A DNA stretch of 64,000 bases, taken from positions 60,836,228 to 60,900,227 of the forward strand of contig OX638369.1 in NCBI GenBank assembly GCA_951812925.1. The letters are read 5' to 3'. The DNA comes from Calliopum simillimum (Eukaryota > Arthropoda > Insecta > Diptera > Lauxaniidae). Shown here piece after piece: positions 11,190 through 21,460 of the stretch. How positions within the stretch are numbered: position 1 is the stretch's first letter; the number at the start of each line of letters is the position of its first letter. The position numbers and the translations under genes are program-made. The notes under the pieces were generated by a model that saw only the letters and a program-made list of their open reading frames with translations, made no database searches and was not told where the DNA came from.

Positions 11190-12600
11190 ATCTGGTTGAG
11201 TTAAATTTTTTGAAACGGACACAGTAAAAACTAACTTGCTCAACTCAAACTTTTTTGGTGGTTCTTTCAAGAATTTTGATCAGGATTATTGTCTTATATT
11301 TGTTTTTCAAAAAGTTAATTTTTTTAAAAGTTATTTATATGCAAGTGAATTTTTATGTACGCTTATTTTATATTGCGATTTCTCCGTAAATATTGGGCGA
11401 AAATTTATGAAATTTTTGTGGTAGGACTAAAAATAATTCAAAATATTTTTTTTTTCATAATATTTTTAAAAATTTCCTATATTATGCACTTTTTAATAAA
11501 CAAATACTTAGATATTAAAGCAATCACTATCCAAAATAAAGACAAGATTTTTACACAGAATTGTTCTCGGAAATCTGCACAATGTTTTCATGAAAAAATA
11601 TTTTAGTACCTTCCATAAATAAAAAAAAGTTACGCGTTCATTTGCTTATAACTTTTGAAAAAATTAAAATTAAAAAAAAACTAGTAAGGGTGTAAAACTT
11701 GGCCTGGCCAAACATTAAATACCCTACACTGCAGTATTTTTCAAATTTTGCTCATATAGGATGTGCCACGCCCTCTTGTCCGAGTTCGTCTAGTTTTAGC
11801 TTAGAGCGTGCATTTATAGTATTTAGTATTTGAGTGAAGTTTGGTTGGATAATCTCAAAAAACTGTTTCAGTATAGCATTTTGAAACTTTTGCTTATGTG
11901 GGAGGTGCCACGCCCCCTTGTCCGATTTCACCCAATTTTTGTTGAGAGCTTTCATTTATAATTCTTAGTGTCTGAGTCGAATTTGGTTCGAATATCTCAA
12001 AAAACGCTTTTAGTATAGCGTTTCAAAGCTTTTGCCTATATGGGAGGTGCCACGCCCTCTTGTCTGAATTCGTTCAGTTATTTCTCAGAGCTTGCGCTTA
12101 CAATTCGTAGTATTTATGCGTATTTTGGTTGCATTGTCGTGAAAAATACTCCTAAAATTGCATTTTGAATATATTTTTTGTATGGGCGGTAGGCGTGTCC
12201 GTTGACCGATTTCGCTCATTTTCAATCCCCCGAGCTAACTTTGGTGACGGAGGCAGTCTACCAAATTTCATTGAATTATCTTGCTCAGTTTTCCCAAAAA
12301 GTGTATTTCAACACACAGCCAGCCAGCCACCCAGCCAGCCAGCCAGACAGACGGACATGGCTATATCGACTCAGGAGGTGACGCTGATCAAGAATATATA
12401 TACTTTTCTATATCTGCCACGCCTCCTTCTCTGCGTTACAAACGGAAGGACAAAGTGAATATACCCTGGGTGTAGGGTATAAATATAAGACAATAATCCT
12501 AATCAAAAACTCTTCAAAGAACCACTAACAAAAGTTTGAGTTCAGCAAGTTAGTTTATGCTGTGTTCGTCTCAAAAAATTTAACTCTACTTCACACACAG
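11190..12600. repeat. Foldback element carrying a nested INE-1-like copy
   Basis: The left end near 11195 reads GAGTTAAATTTTTTGAAACG and the right end near 12595 is its complement, CGTCTCAAAAAATTTAACTC. The arms continue with 'acacagtaaaaactaacttg' against its imperfect complement near 12550. The right arm begins right after the nested repeat ends at 12482. A diverged partial copy of the left arm lies at 30087-30535. No clear target duplication. Confidence 0.65.
11681..12482 (-). mobile_element. INE-1/Helitron-like element, near full length
   Basis: Read on the minus strand, it starts near TTATACCCTACACCCAGGGT and ends in a perfect TTGGCCAGGCCAA hairpin, a short spacer and CTAG followed by host T. 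A hairpin 10-15 nt before CTAG with insertion next to T is the Helitron 3'-end signature. The short subterminal pair TACCCTACAC / GTGTAGGGTA resembles INE-1 (DINE-1) architecture. The body contains several ~150-bp tandem units beginning GGGAGGTGCCACGCC and a conserved ~300-bp block with 'gacggacatggctatatcga'. Related copies lie at 2089, 15300, 38037, 39165, 45069 and 54425. Non-autonomous. Confidence 0.65.
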
Positions 12601-12778
12601 GTACCAATTGAAGTAAAAGCTGGCCAAAAATCGTGAACCGACTTGCGATTTCGATTATTTTTTCAGCCAAGTTTTGTAAAGAGAACACCAGCGTATGATT
12701 TGGCGTTTGAAATATTACGTAATATCGAGTTGTCTCTCTTGTACCTTAACGCAAAGTCGTAGTTCCAAGCACAGATTA
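12597..12778. repeat. Outer inverted-repeat arm pairing with 15861-15895
   Basis: 'caggtaccaattgaagtaaa' followed by 'agctggccaaaaatc' at 12599-12635 is the complement of sequence at 15861-15893. The 12.8-14.6-kb palindrome is thus nested inside a wider pair of inverted ends about 3.3 kb apart. Whether that outer pair is one element or chance placement of two copies cannot be told here. Confidence 0.45.
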
Positions 12779-14595
12779 CACTGTGGAACAAAATTTGGTC
12801 AACAAAAGTTTACTCGGATCTGACGCTGCGGGATGAAAATATAGACCAAAATAAAAGACCATTTGGCTCAGTTTGTTCAAATTGGCTCTAGTTTTCGAGA
12901 AAAGGCCGTTTGAATTTTGCACCTTGCATTATGTGGTCTTTTCGATATATCTCGTAAGTTAACTGAGTTTTATTGCATTTAGTGGTGGGGTTTTGTTCAT
13001 CTAATCTATATCTACTCTTTCACTACCAAATCAGTATTTTTGGATGCACTTTTGGCAAGTAAGAGCACAAAATTCCCAAAAAAGTGATATTTTTTGCCTT
13101 TTATGACATTCGGCTCAATAGAAATCACCCGAGTGGTGGATTTATGCCTTTTAACCTATAGCCGAGATCCATACGAATACTTTGATATAATAAATGCTTC
13201 ATATTGGCAAAAATTTCTCAAGTGAGCCACTTAAGAAATTAAACGTAAAAAAGGCTTTAACAAAATGATGTTTTATAACAACTAGTAAAGATTTTGTAAA
13301 AATGTTTTTTTTTAGAGATATTTAGCATAGGTCGGGAAATAAAATGGTACTTTTTTTTTGGACCAAAATTTTTAATTTATTATTGAAAATCATTATTTCG
13401 AATAGGTACATAAAACTAATGCAACTACTCCGCCCCTGAGAAAACTATAAAAAATATGTGGGCACTCTCCACTTGTCAAGAAACTATATCATAGAAAAAA
13501 AAATTGTGGTAATCGATATTGGTTCAAAAGTTATTAACAATATAGTGTTGTCGTGCAAGTCTTTTTTCAGCATTAGAGAAAAACAAGGCATCTTACGAAA
13601 GAAGTGTATATGGCATAAAATGCTTAGAACTATCTAAGGAATATAAGTGAATTTTTTCAGAATTTTCTGAGACATTTTATAATTTTTCAAAAGATCCGAA
13701 AAAAAAATTGAATATGTTCCAAAAAAACTCACACGTATTCCTTAGATAATTCTAAGCATTTTATGCCATATACACTTCTTTCGTAAGATGCCTTGTTTTT
13801 CTCTAATGCTGAAAAAAGACTTGCACGACAACACTATATTGTTAATAACTTTTGAACCAATATCGATTACCCCAATTTTTTTTCAATGATATAGTTTCTT
13901 GACAACTGGAGAGTGCTTACCTATTTTTTATAGTTTTCTCAGAGGCGAAGAAGCTGCTTTATTTTTATGTAACTATTTGAAATAGGGATTTTCAATAATA
14001 AATGAAACATTTTACAAATCAAAAACACCATTTTATTCCCCGACCTATGCTAAATATCTCTAAAAAAAACATTTTTACAAAATCTTTACTAGTTGTTATA
14101 AAAAATCATTTTGCTAAAGCCTTTTTTACGTTTAATTTCTTAGATGGCTCACTTGAGAAATTTTTGCCCATATGAAACACTTATTATATCAAAGTGTTCT
14201 TATGGATCTCGGCTATAGATTAAAAGGCATAAATCCACCACTCGGGTGATTTCTATTGAGCCGAATGTCATAAAAGGCGAAAAATATCACTTTTTTGGGA
14301 ATTTTGTGCTCTTACTTGCCAAAAGTGCATCCAAAAATACTGATTTGGTAGTGAAAGAGTAGATTTAGATTAGATGAACAAAACCCCACCACTAAATGCA
14401 ATAAAACTCAGTTAACTTACGAGATATATCGAAAAGACCACATAATGCAAGGTGCAAAATTCAAACGGCGTTTTCTCGAAAACTAGAGCCAATTTGAACA
14501 AACTGAGCCAAATGGTCTTTTATTTTGGTCTATATTTTCATCCCGCAGCGTCTGATCCGAGTAAACTTTTGTTGACCAAATTTTGTTCCACAGTG
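12779..14595. mobile_element. Giant near-perfect palindrome with CACTG ends
   Basis: The element starts CACTGTGGAACAAAATTTGG at 12779 and ends with its complement at 14595, with TTA on both flanks (12776-12778 and 14596-14598). Each arm is about 900 bp and the two differ by only scattered substitutions. The axis lies near 13687, with almost no loop. CACT(A/G) termini and a 3-bp duplication are the pattern of CACTA/EnSpm-type elements, though no transposase is present to confirm it. The inner portion ('cttacgaaagaagtgtatat') recurs around 35.6-35.8 kb and 53.1 kb, so this is a family. Confidence 0.8.
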
Positions 14596-15299
14596 TTATT
14601 TTACTTCTTTGCAAGGGCAATATTAAAAGCGTCATTGGATAGTACGGAGGACACCCCCCAGGTACGTAAATATTGATAATCGATACTAAATTAGAAAATA
14701 TTTGTGGTTTTTTGAATACATGATGTAAGGTTAGCTGCGAGAGATACAAATTGGAGAGTCATAGAGCTACAAAAAAAGTTCCACCTGGTTCCACTCTGGC
14801 GACAACGGGGTCTTTTTGTCAAATGGTTTTTCTATAATTGGTGAAAAAATTGGGTGCTCGTTTGTGCTCGTTTGCTTCCTATGCTTGCTCACAGTGAGAG
14901 ATTCTGCCAGTCCGTATGCTTTTAATCAAATTGCAGCCGTAGTTTGAAAGATACCTTCTTAAAATTTAGTCATATGAAAGAACTTTTCTTTTTCTTTCCA
15001 AAAAATATATTTTGGGTGGTAAAAAAGTGTACCTGGGCACGTTTTTTGTAGTTTAGTACTAAAATAGTAGTAAATTTAGTACTTTTTTTGAGCTTATAGC
15101 CTAATTTAATACCTTTCCAAGAGTGGTTTGAGCATGAAAATCGGTTAAGAAATGTCCAAGCTATTGACAATTATTTGAGGAGAGTTTGTCACAATTCAAA
15201 GATTCTTCCACTTTTTGCACCCTTCCACAAGCCTTTTCTTAAAGACTAGGAATGAAACAAAACCATGTACCAAATTTCAGCAAAATCGGAAGGGGTGTG
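14596..15299. other. Spacer
   Basis: AT-rich sequence with poly-A and poly-T runs. I see no gene, RNA or clear repeat. A phrase near 14770-14800 ('ccactctggcgacaac') resembles the ends of the 22-kb Transib-like element but is not part of a definable copy. Confidence 0.45.
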
Positions 15300-15850
15300 G
15301 CAGATCTTGATACGCTAGGCGTGGAATGGCTGTAATGCATTTTGGATTTTTTATTTATATGGGAGGTGCCACGCCCTCTTGTCCTAGTTCGCCTAGTCTT
15401 TGCTCAAAGTTTTCATTTAATATTCTTAGTATCTCAGTGAAATTTGGACGGCTTACCTCAAAAAACGCTTTTAGTATAACATTTTTAAACTTGCTTATAT
15501 GGGAGGTGCCACGCCTTCCTGTCCGAGTTCGCCTTGTTTTTGCTCAAAGTTTTAATTTAATATTCTTAGTATCTGAGAAAAATTTGGGTGGATTATCTCA
15601 AAAAACGCTTTCGGTATTGCAATTTGAAACTTTTATTTATTTGAGAGGTGCCACGCCCAACTGTCTGAGTTCGCCTAGTTTGTGCTCAAAGTTTGCAATT
15701 AATATTCTTAGTATCTAAATGAAATTTGGACGGCTTATCTCAAAAAACGCTTTCATTATATCAGTTTTAAACTTTTGCTTATATGGGAGGTGCCACGCCA
15801 CCATGTCCGAACTCAACTTATTTTTGCTCAAAAGTTGCACTCCCCAGTGC
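15300..15850. repeat. Tandem ~150-bp units of the INE-1-like repeat
   Basis: Four consecutive units start near 15358, 15497, 15644 and 15782, each with GGGAGGTGCCACGCC (one variant GAGAGGTGCCACGCCC) followed by 'gttcgcctagtttttgctca' and 'cttatctcaaaaaacgcttt'. Neither family end is present, so this is an internal fragment in which the units have been multiplied. The 130-residue open frame across it (15326-15718) is a by-product of the repeat. Confidence 0.7.
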
Positions 15851-15954
15851 CTAAACTAAACTGATTTTTTGGCCAGCTTTTACTTCGATTGGCACCTGTG
15901 TGCTTCAATAAGTAAATTAAAATACTCAACCGTGCTTGAGTTTTTGCCATTGAC

Positions 15955-16209
15955 CTATAATTTTGTAAGAAACTGTTTGATTCTTTGTTCGAGTGAATCT
16001 GGTACAGGTACCGCGAAATATTTAGCGATTTTTAAAAATTCATCAACAAATGAAGGTTTAGCTGTTACATTAGAACGACCAGTTTGTAAAACTGGATCTG
16101 TGTCAAAGTTACTAGCATATGATTTACAAAGATTTAAGTTCATCGATGCACTCTTGTCGTGATAATCCACGTCGAAAGTTGTGAAAAATGATCGCACGAA
16201 AATGTGCAC
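15955..16209 (-). CDS. Unidentified 84-residue open frame
   Basis: On the minus strand an open frame encodes a mixed-charge protein ending SLEQRIKQFLTKL. I do not recognise the family. The same strand upstream, in another frame, carries the start of a mariner-type transposase (16124-16222), so this frame may be a piece of another element joined to it, or non-functional. No splice sites or partner genes are evident. Confidence 0.2.
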   Translation of the reverse strand: MHIFVRSFFTTFDVDYHDKSASMNLNLCKSYASNFDTDPVLQTGRSNVTAKPSFVDEFLKIAKYFAVPVPDSLEQRIKQFLTKL

Positions 16210-16222
16210 GACTTAATTCCAT
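16124..16222 (-). pseudogene. N-terminal fragment of a mariner-type transposase
   Basis: From an ATG at 16222 the minus strand reads MELSRAHFRAIIFHNFRRGL followed by SRQECIDELKSL and a stop (about 32 residues). This matches the first helix-turn-helix of one group of insect mariner transposases, where a 'hFRaiifyxFrrGlsqqeCid' pattern opens the protein. The rest of the DNA-binding and DDD catalytic domains is absent. The continuing sequence is unrelated as far as I can tell. Identification is from pattern memory on a short segment. Confidence 0.45.
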
Positions 16223-16749
16223 TTTTTTGCCAAATTGATTTTTTCAAGTCACTTTAAACAACACAAATGATGGACGTACGTCAAAACGTTCTGAGTACGA
16301 TTATGCTAAAAAATATCAAACTTTCTAATAGAAATTTCAGATTGCACCTGGCAACACTTAGTGTTGCCTAGGCCAGAAACATATCGAGCAGCCTACGTAT
16401 TTGAAGTTATAAAAGAGGTCTTATATAGTGCTAATTTGATGAGCGTTATTATTTTTATCTTTAGCTAAAGTTATCACTTTTTTTTCTTTTGTAAATAGTC
16501 CTTATAGGCAGGACAATCTCTGTCATTGGCAGGATGTCCAACTTGATTGCAGTTAAATCAAAATGGGGACGAATTTTCGTCATTTTTCACTAGGCATTTT
16601 TCTAGTTCCTGATGCTTATTACATTTAACACATTGATATGCTTTATTGTAATTACGTGCTGTATGTCCCCATAACTGACAACAGTTACATTGGACCACTT
16701 TATTAATGGACTTTGGGGCTTCCCAAGTGACACATTGGTTCAATATATA

Positions 16750-17969
16750 GGGGAATGTCTTATAGGTTGGGACGGGTTCCGTTTTTGATTACTGGTTTTG
16801 AAACGGATGGAAATAATGTTAACTTAGATATACCAATAAAAAGGTTTGGTCATTGGCTACAACTTTTTCGTAGGAAGTTATTTGATACAGTGATCAAGTT
16901 AAAAATTATAGCCATTTTAATGAAGATAACTTTTGTGGCCGAAAAAAAATTTGCCGTATAAGTTGGGACACTTTCAAAAATCTGCAAAGGTAGTCAACAA
17001 ATTAAGTAAAACTGCATGATATTATTTTTACCAGAATATTTATTGAAACGTCATGTTTCAAATAAACAATTTGGGTAAAAATATATCACTCCGCCTAATT
17101 TGATTCGCAGTTTTTACAAGTGAAGAAATTTCCCCATATTTTATGTTTTAGGTACTTCTTGTGGGCGACAAATCTCTATTGTATACATTCAATGGTGTGG
17201 CGTACGAAACAACTATTTTGACAAGCTTCAACAATGCAACGACTACAATGGTAGAAATTTTATCATTCACTTTTTGGATATACCTCGCCAAACTGCTTTT
17301 GGGATTTTGCGGTGGATCGAATACCTTTATTAAGCAATTTTATTTCCTTGATCACTGCGATCAATACATTGAAATCGGTAATTTCACGATCGGTTTGTCG
17401 TGCGTTCTGTGACATTGCGGAATTCAAAGCACATAAATGCGTTACAACGTACAAAAATTCAATAATAAATGCTATTTTGTTATTATAAATGCAATTGCAT
17501 TCATTAAATGTTGTGAAAATATCATTTAAATGGTATCGCAATGTCTTGGAACAAAAAAAGTGCTGTCCCAACTTATACGACATGAGTGTCCCAACCTTTA
17601 CAAAGTTGCCGTTTCGTGAAAGCCCAAAAATAATATTTGCCACAACAATACATTTCAATTACTCTTACACGGAATGAAAATACACTGAATACAAGACACA
17701 TTGAACACACTTACATGAAATAATTGGTTTAAATTCGACAAATTACGAACACTCAGAAACTATCGAAAATATCTTTTTGATATGACAATTTACTCTTTGT
17801 TTGGTATGGACATAATCAAAAAAGAGTTCTTTGATCTATTGCACATGAAAAGTTAGGTTATTAACAGACTTAAGTTCGATAGTCATAACATAGGTGTCGA
17901 CAGTATCGAAAATTCAGGAAAAACGGCTGTCCCAACTTATACGGCGTCCCAACCTATACGACATTCCCC
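16750..17969. mobile_element. 1.2-kb element with GGGGAATGTC ends inside the LINE remnant
   Basis: The left end is GGGGAATGTCTTATAGGTTG followed by GGAC; the right end is the complement of GGGGAATGTCGTATAGGTTG followed by GGAC. The flanks are TATATA on both sides (16744-16749, 17970-17975), which could be the duplication or a TA duplication in TATA-rich target. Internal copies of the end motif ('cgtataagttgggaca' and complements) lie near 16960, 17563 and 17928. It splits the gag reading frame, so it is the younger of the two. It may encode the minus-strand open frame at 17263-17658. Confidence 0.75.
17263..17658 (-). CDS. Unidentified 131-residue open frame in the 1.2-kb element
   Basis: This is one of the longest uninterrupted minus-strand frames in the window outside known repeats. 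The central part is hydrophobic and helical (NKIAFIIEFLYVVTHLCALN). The C-terminal part is polar (SQNARQTDREITDFNVLI, ending QKQFGEVYPKSE). It lies wholly inside an element with inverted ends, so it may be what remains of that element's protein. I see no DDE/D triad, zinc knuckle or other known motif and make no functional claim. Confidence 0.25.
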   Translation of the reverse strand: MKCIVVANIIFGLSRNGNFVKVGTLMSYKLGQHFFCSKTLRYHLNDIFTTFNECNCIYNNKIAFIIEFLYVVTHLCALNSAMSQNARQTDREITDFNVLIAVIKEIKLLNKGIRSTAKSQKQFGEVYPKSE

Positions 17970-18636
17970 TATATAATTCTTTCAACATCTCCAAATTTTT
18001 TACCTGGAGTAAGACTAACCAGGAGAAGTCCTGTTTTGAAATCGTTCCAAACTGAATAGGGGTCAGTAAATTTTGAAACTTTGTCTACCGTGCCTGAAAT
18101 TTTGCCTATCTATGTCTTTTGGGAGAGTTTGAAAATATATTCCTCTAAGGGCTAAGCTTTCCTGTATAAATTGAGCTGGAGTAAAGGAGTATGAATTAAT
18201 ACCCTTCGTCTTCAACAATGCATTCATTTCCGTGTGAACAGAAAGATCTCCTCAAAATAGTTTGCTTTTGTATTTGTTGTTGTTGTCCATTTGACAGATG
18301 ACTAGTTGACAAATTTTTGAATTTTTCACATTTAGCTGATCCGTTAAATTTTCAATGTTTACGTTACATAAAATTATTGGAGTGCAAAATTACTTTTTGG
18401 AGGCGCAACGTCGGAACTTTTTTTATTTTGTACATTTGATTCTACTTCAATGTCGCTTAAAAAAGAAAACCTATTTGAATTTGTATTAGTTTCGGCAAAG
18501 GAGTTCTGCTTAAGCCCTGGTACGTCAATATTCTTGATTTCTTCCTCATTAGAGTGTTTTAAACGTTTTAGTTACACCATCTGGGATTCATCTTCATCGA
18601 AGCTTTTGTTAGAGCCTTCGACAAATCTATTAAGAG

Positions 18637-19620
18637 CAGTGGTTCTCAACCGTTTTTGGTCGCGCTCCCCTTTTCAAGTACTTACAAGCTTGCGCCCCCC
18701 CACTACCCTTTAAAAATGCAAAAACAAAATTAAACATATTACTATTTGAACATAAAAATATACTTCTTATTCAAGAATAATTCAGTAAGTAATATTACAA
18801 TAATTATATTATTGGATTATTATAAAATCAAGCTTTCCAACCATGTTCTGAAATTTAAGATGTTCTAGAATCCAAAAACATGGAATTTTGGATTAGATCC
18901 CGATGACTTTTGTTTAGTTAATTTGCGATTGCTGAGTCCAAATCTGGCAACCATTTTTCTCTATCAGCCCTGGTATTCGAGTACTTTCCGAGATATCGTT
19001 GAGCCAATTGTAAACTCTCCAATATTTTTTTTTTTAGTTTTTTTGGAGAGGTTAAAGAACAGCTTAGAACTCCGTTTCTATTAAAGTTTGCAGAAATTTT
19101 TGCTTTCTATTAATAAACAGAATGACGATCTATAAAAAAAAAGAAAAACATTTTTCCAAACTACAGTAGTAATGGAGTTCTAAGCTGTTTTTAACTCCCT
19201 TAAAAATTAAAATAAAAAGATAAGAAAGTTTACAATCGACTCAACGATGTCTTCCATTGAAATAAATGTATCAAAACTCTATGATAATGATTAACTTGAA
19301 TTTGAATGGAATTCAAATATCGTACCAATGAAAAGTAATGATCCAATTTGAAAAGTTAAAATAACGTTTTTTGAACTTTAAATAAAGGATTATTCGGATC
19401 ACAGACCTGAGGGAAAAAAACGGTTGCCAGATTTGGAATTAGCTACAGAAACAAAAAAAAGTGCAGATTGGAGTTGATGGCCAATTTGATTTATTGAAAT
19501 ACAAATCCGATTTCATCTTATTTATCGAAATGCGGAACACCTTAAGTTTTATTTAATTCCAATATCGAAGAGAATTGGATTTCAAAACGAAGCTGTATTT
19601 AACGTTTTAAAAATCCAAAA
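18637..19620 (+). mobile_element. hAT-like element (copy 2)
   Basis: It starts at 18637 with CAGTGGTTCTCAACCGTTTT, then 'ggtcgcgctccccttttcaag', the same end as the minus-strand copy at 9590-9950. Shared interior phrases include 'ggattattataaaatc' and, near 19540, 'cggaacaccttaagtttt'. A smaller inverted repeat (about 19005-19060 against 19165-19240: 'gcttagaactcc' / 'ggagttctaagc') lies within it. The far end and target duplication could not be fixed. No transposase coding seen. Confidence 0.5.
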
Positions 19621-19794
19621 TTATCAGTATAAGTTCACTTTTCTGGATGATTTTCGGTTCGGTTCTAAAAACCGAATCAATTTAAATCATTTTCGGCGTA
19701 AGACTACCACAAAAAAAGAAAAAAAAATTCTTATTAAACTGTTCCCTCAGCTCAAAATAGATTGAAAAAATCATTTTTGACGAACATAAATATT

Positions 19795-19890
19795 TTCCCG
19801 AAACGCCCTAAAACCAAAAACGAAATAACGCCTAAATTCTTTGCATATAAATTTGGGCGATAATCATTTTGGAAATAACGTTTAAAAATT
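19795..19890. repeat. Decayed fragment of the GGGCGTTATTTC foldback repeat
   Basis: The phrases 'aaaacgaaataacgccta' and 'atttgggcgataatcatttt' are the building blocks of the foldback elements at 26.8-28.8 kb and 31.1-31.7 kb. This is an isolated, diverged piece. Confidence 0.6.
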
Positions 19891-20184
19891 TGTTTATTTT
19901 TTAAATGGATGTAGATTTTAATCATACTAGTTGAAACAAATGAACTCTTTCGCCTACCTGAGCTGCAGATTGCCTGCCATACCAAAAACTACTTTGGAAA
20001 CTTCGTCTTTTTTTGGGTCTTAAACTCTTCTTGAACATTTCCTCTATAAATCGACACCTGGAAGCTGCGAAAAGTCACCAAATCAAAAGTGGAAAATGCC
20101 TTCAGCAGCGCAAAGCCCCTTGGGTTGGCCCATGCGTTAAAATCACCTGCAATTATCAGTGGAGATTTTTATATTTTCACAATA

Positions 20185-20576
20185 GCCGTGTTTTGTTTTG
20201 ACGCGTATATACAATTGTGGATATTTTTAAATTGCGATAACTCATGAACAGTGAGCCGCACAATAAAACGCTAAGAAACTTTTTTATGGAGAATCAAGTT
20301 CTCTACAAAAACTCTTCATTTTATTTTTAAAAAAATTTATCTTTTAGGAGTTATTCTATAAAAACTGGTTAAGCGCCGATAAACGGCAAAAATCACTTTT
20401 TATTAGATAACTTCTAAATAATTATTTGTTTTTTACAAAAGATTAAAATTATTTGTAGAGCATGTGGTTCTCAATGAAAAAGACCCTTGTACTTTGTATC
20501 GTACGACTCACCGTTCATAAGTTATCGCAATTTGAAAATTACCACAATTGAATATACGCGTCAAAAGAAACACGGC
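20185..20576. mobile_element. 392-bp foldback MITE flanked by TA
   Basis: Ends GCCGTGTTTTGTTTTGACGC and the complement of GCCGTGTTTCTTTTGACGCG, each next to TA (20183-20184, 20577-20578). The arms include 'gcgataactcatgaacagtg' against its complement near 20505. TA flanks suggest Tc1/mariner-type mobilisation; this is inferred from structure only. Confidence 0.7.
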
Positions 20577-20689
20577 TAATATTTAAATTTTGCTGCTTAA
20601 ATGCAATCATATACATTTTTTGTTTTTCGGTCAAAACCCTTTTTTTTAAATATCGTTGTTTGCATGTGTTCTCTTAATAAGAACCCAAC

Positions 20690-20935
20690 AGAAAATTTCG
20701 ATGCGCATCCCCAAGATGCAATAGCGATGCGCGTCCTTCTCGCATCCAAAGAGCTGATTTGTATGCGCATATTTTCTGCGCTATAGGTAGCGAGAGCGAA
20801 GCGCATTCAAAGAGCATTTCTGAATGCGGGAGCGATGCGCATCCAAAGAGCATTTCTGGTAGCGAGAGCGATGCGCATCCAAAGAGCATTTCTGGTAGCG
20901 AGAACGATGCGCTTTCGGTCACGTATTAACGTACA
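20690..20935. repeat. Minisatellite, ~36-bp unit, left block
   Basis: Tandem copies of a unit of about 36 bp reading roughly 'gagcatttctggtagcgaga' then 'gcgatgcgcatccaaa'. At least five copies, with the last two nearly identical. The same unit returns at 21225-21460 on the other side of a tRNA-like sequence. Open frames of 60-90 residues over it are translations of the repeat. Confidence 0.85.
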
Positions 20936-20970
20936 AAACAAAATAAATCAATAAGTCGTCTTCGTAAGAG

Positions 20971-21215
20971 CGCGATGATAGAGCAGTGGTCTAGCGACTG
21001 GCACTGCGATTGAGAGTTGTAGCAACCGTGAGGTCCTCGGTTCAACTCCGGCCCAGACCTAACACAAAAGTTTTCAACTTGCAATTTTTCAATTAGAATT
21101 AATTTAGTAAAATAAAAATAATTATAATTACATCAAAAAAAAAATAATAGTCTGATGTGTCTTTGTTGACGAAAGACGTAAAATTTCAATTAAAAATTAA
21201 TTTTTTAAATATTTT
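20971..21215 (+). repeat. tRNA-headed SINE-like unit
   Basis: Bases 20971-21060 are tRNA-like. A TGGTCTAGCGACTGG stretch near 20987 fits a Pol III A box, and GGTTCAACTCC at 21039-21049 fits a B box (consensus GGTTCRANTCC). After an AT-rich body the unit has GTCTGATG followed by a GACGAAAGACGT phrase near 21155-21185, which resembles the tail of the SINEs at 43085 and 51335. It is not a functional tRNA gene, since the acceptor stem and anticodon arm do not form. A long variable-arm tRNA origin is possible. Confidence 0.6.
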
Positions 21216-21224
21216 TATTGTCAT

Positions 21225-21460
21225 CCGAAAGGCATCCAAAGAGCATTTCTGAATGCGAGATCGATGCGCATCCAAAGAGCATTTCTGGTAGCGAGAGCGA
21301 TGCGCATCCAAACAGCATTTCTGGATGCGAGAGCGATGCGCATCTAAAGAGCATTTCTGGTAGCGAGAGCGAAGCGCTTCGTTCCAATGACATGCCAATC
21401 TTAGATGCGCTTCACTGCTGCTTTAGAGCGCTTCAGAAGCGCTATTGATGCGCTCCATTC
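21225..21460. repeat. Minisatellite, ~36-bp unit, right block
   Basis: Further copies of the unit of the left block ('agagcatttctggtagcgag', 'agcgatgcgcatccaaa'), more diverged towards the right end where it turns into 'ggatgcgcttcactgctgct' style sequence. Same orientation as the left block, which suggests that the tRNA-like unit was inserted into one array. Confidence 0.8.

Larger units (their letters stand above)
16480..18625 (-). pseudogene. LINE gag-like (ORF1) remnant with zinc knuckles
   Basis: Read on the minus strand, 18625 to about 18380 gives an N-terminal segment (NRFSFLSDIEVES, then PPKSNF). Next come a central part (18250-17980) and a CCHC-rich C-terminus at 16743-16500: CNCCQLWGHTARN, then CVKCNKHQ, then, in a shifted frame, CNQVGHPANDRDCPAYK. 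Zinc-knuckle triplets of this spacing are typical of the nucleic-acid-binding ORF1 protein of jockey-like non-LTR retrotransposons. Several frameshifts and stops break it. A 1.2-kb element (16750-17969) is inserted in the middle and a hAT-like element abuts the N-terminal end at 18637. No linked reverse transcriptase is visible. Confidence 0.6.

Noticed and set aside
15326..15718. 130-codon open frame
   Set aside because: It runs through tandem INE-1-like units and contains the same motif three times. No start context and no protein features.
20971..21060. Functional tRNA gene
   Set aside because: A and B boxes are present, but acceptor and anticodon stems do not pair. The downstream tail links it to SINEs.
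20690..21460. CRISPR array
   Set aside because: The units are contiguous tandem repeats without unique spacers; a minisatellite explains it.
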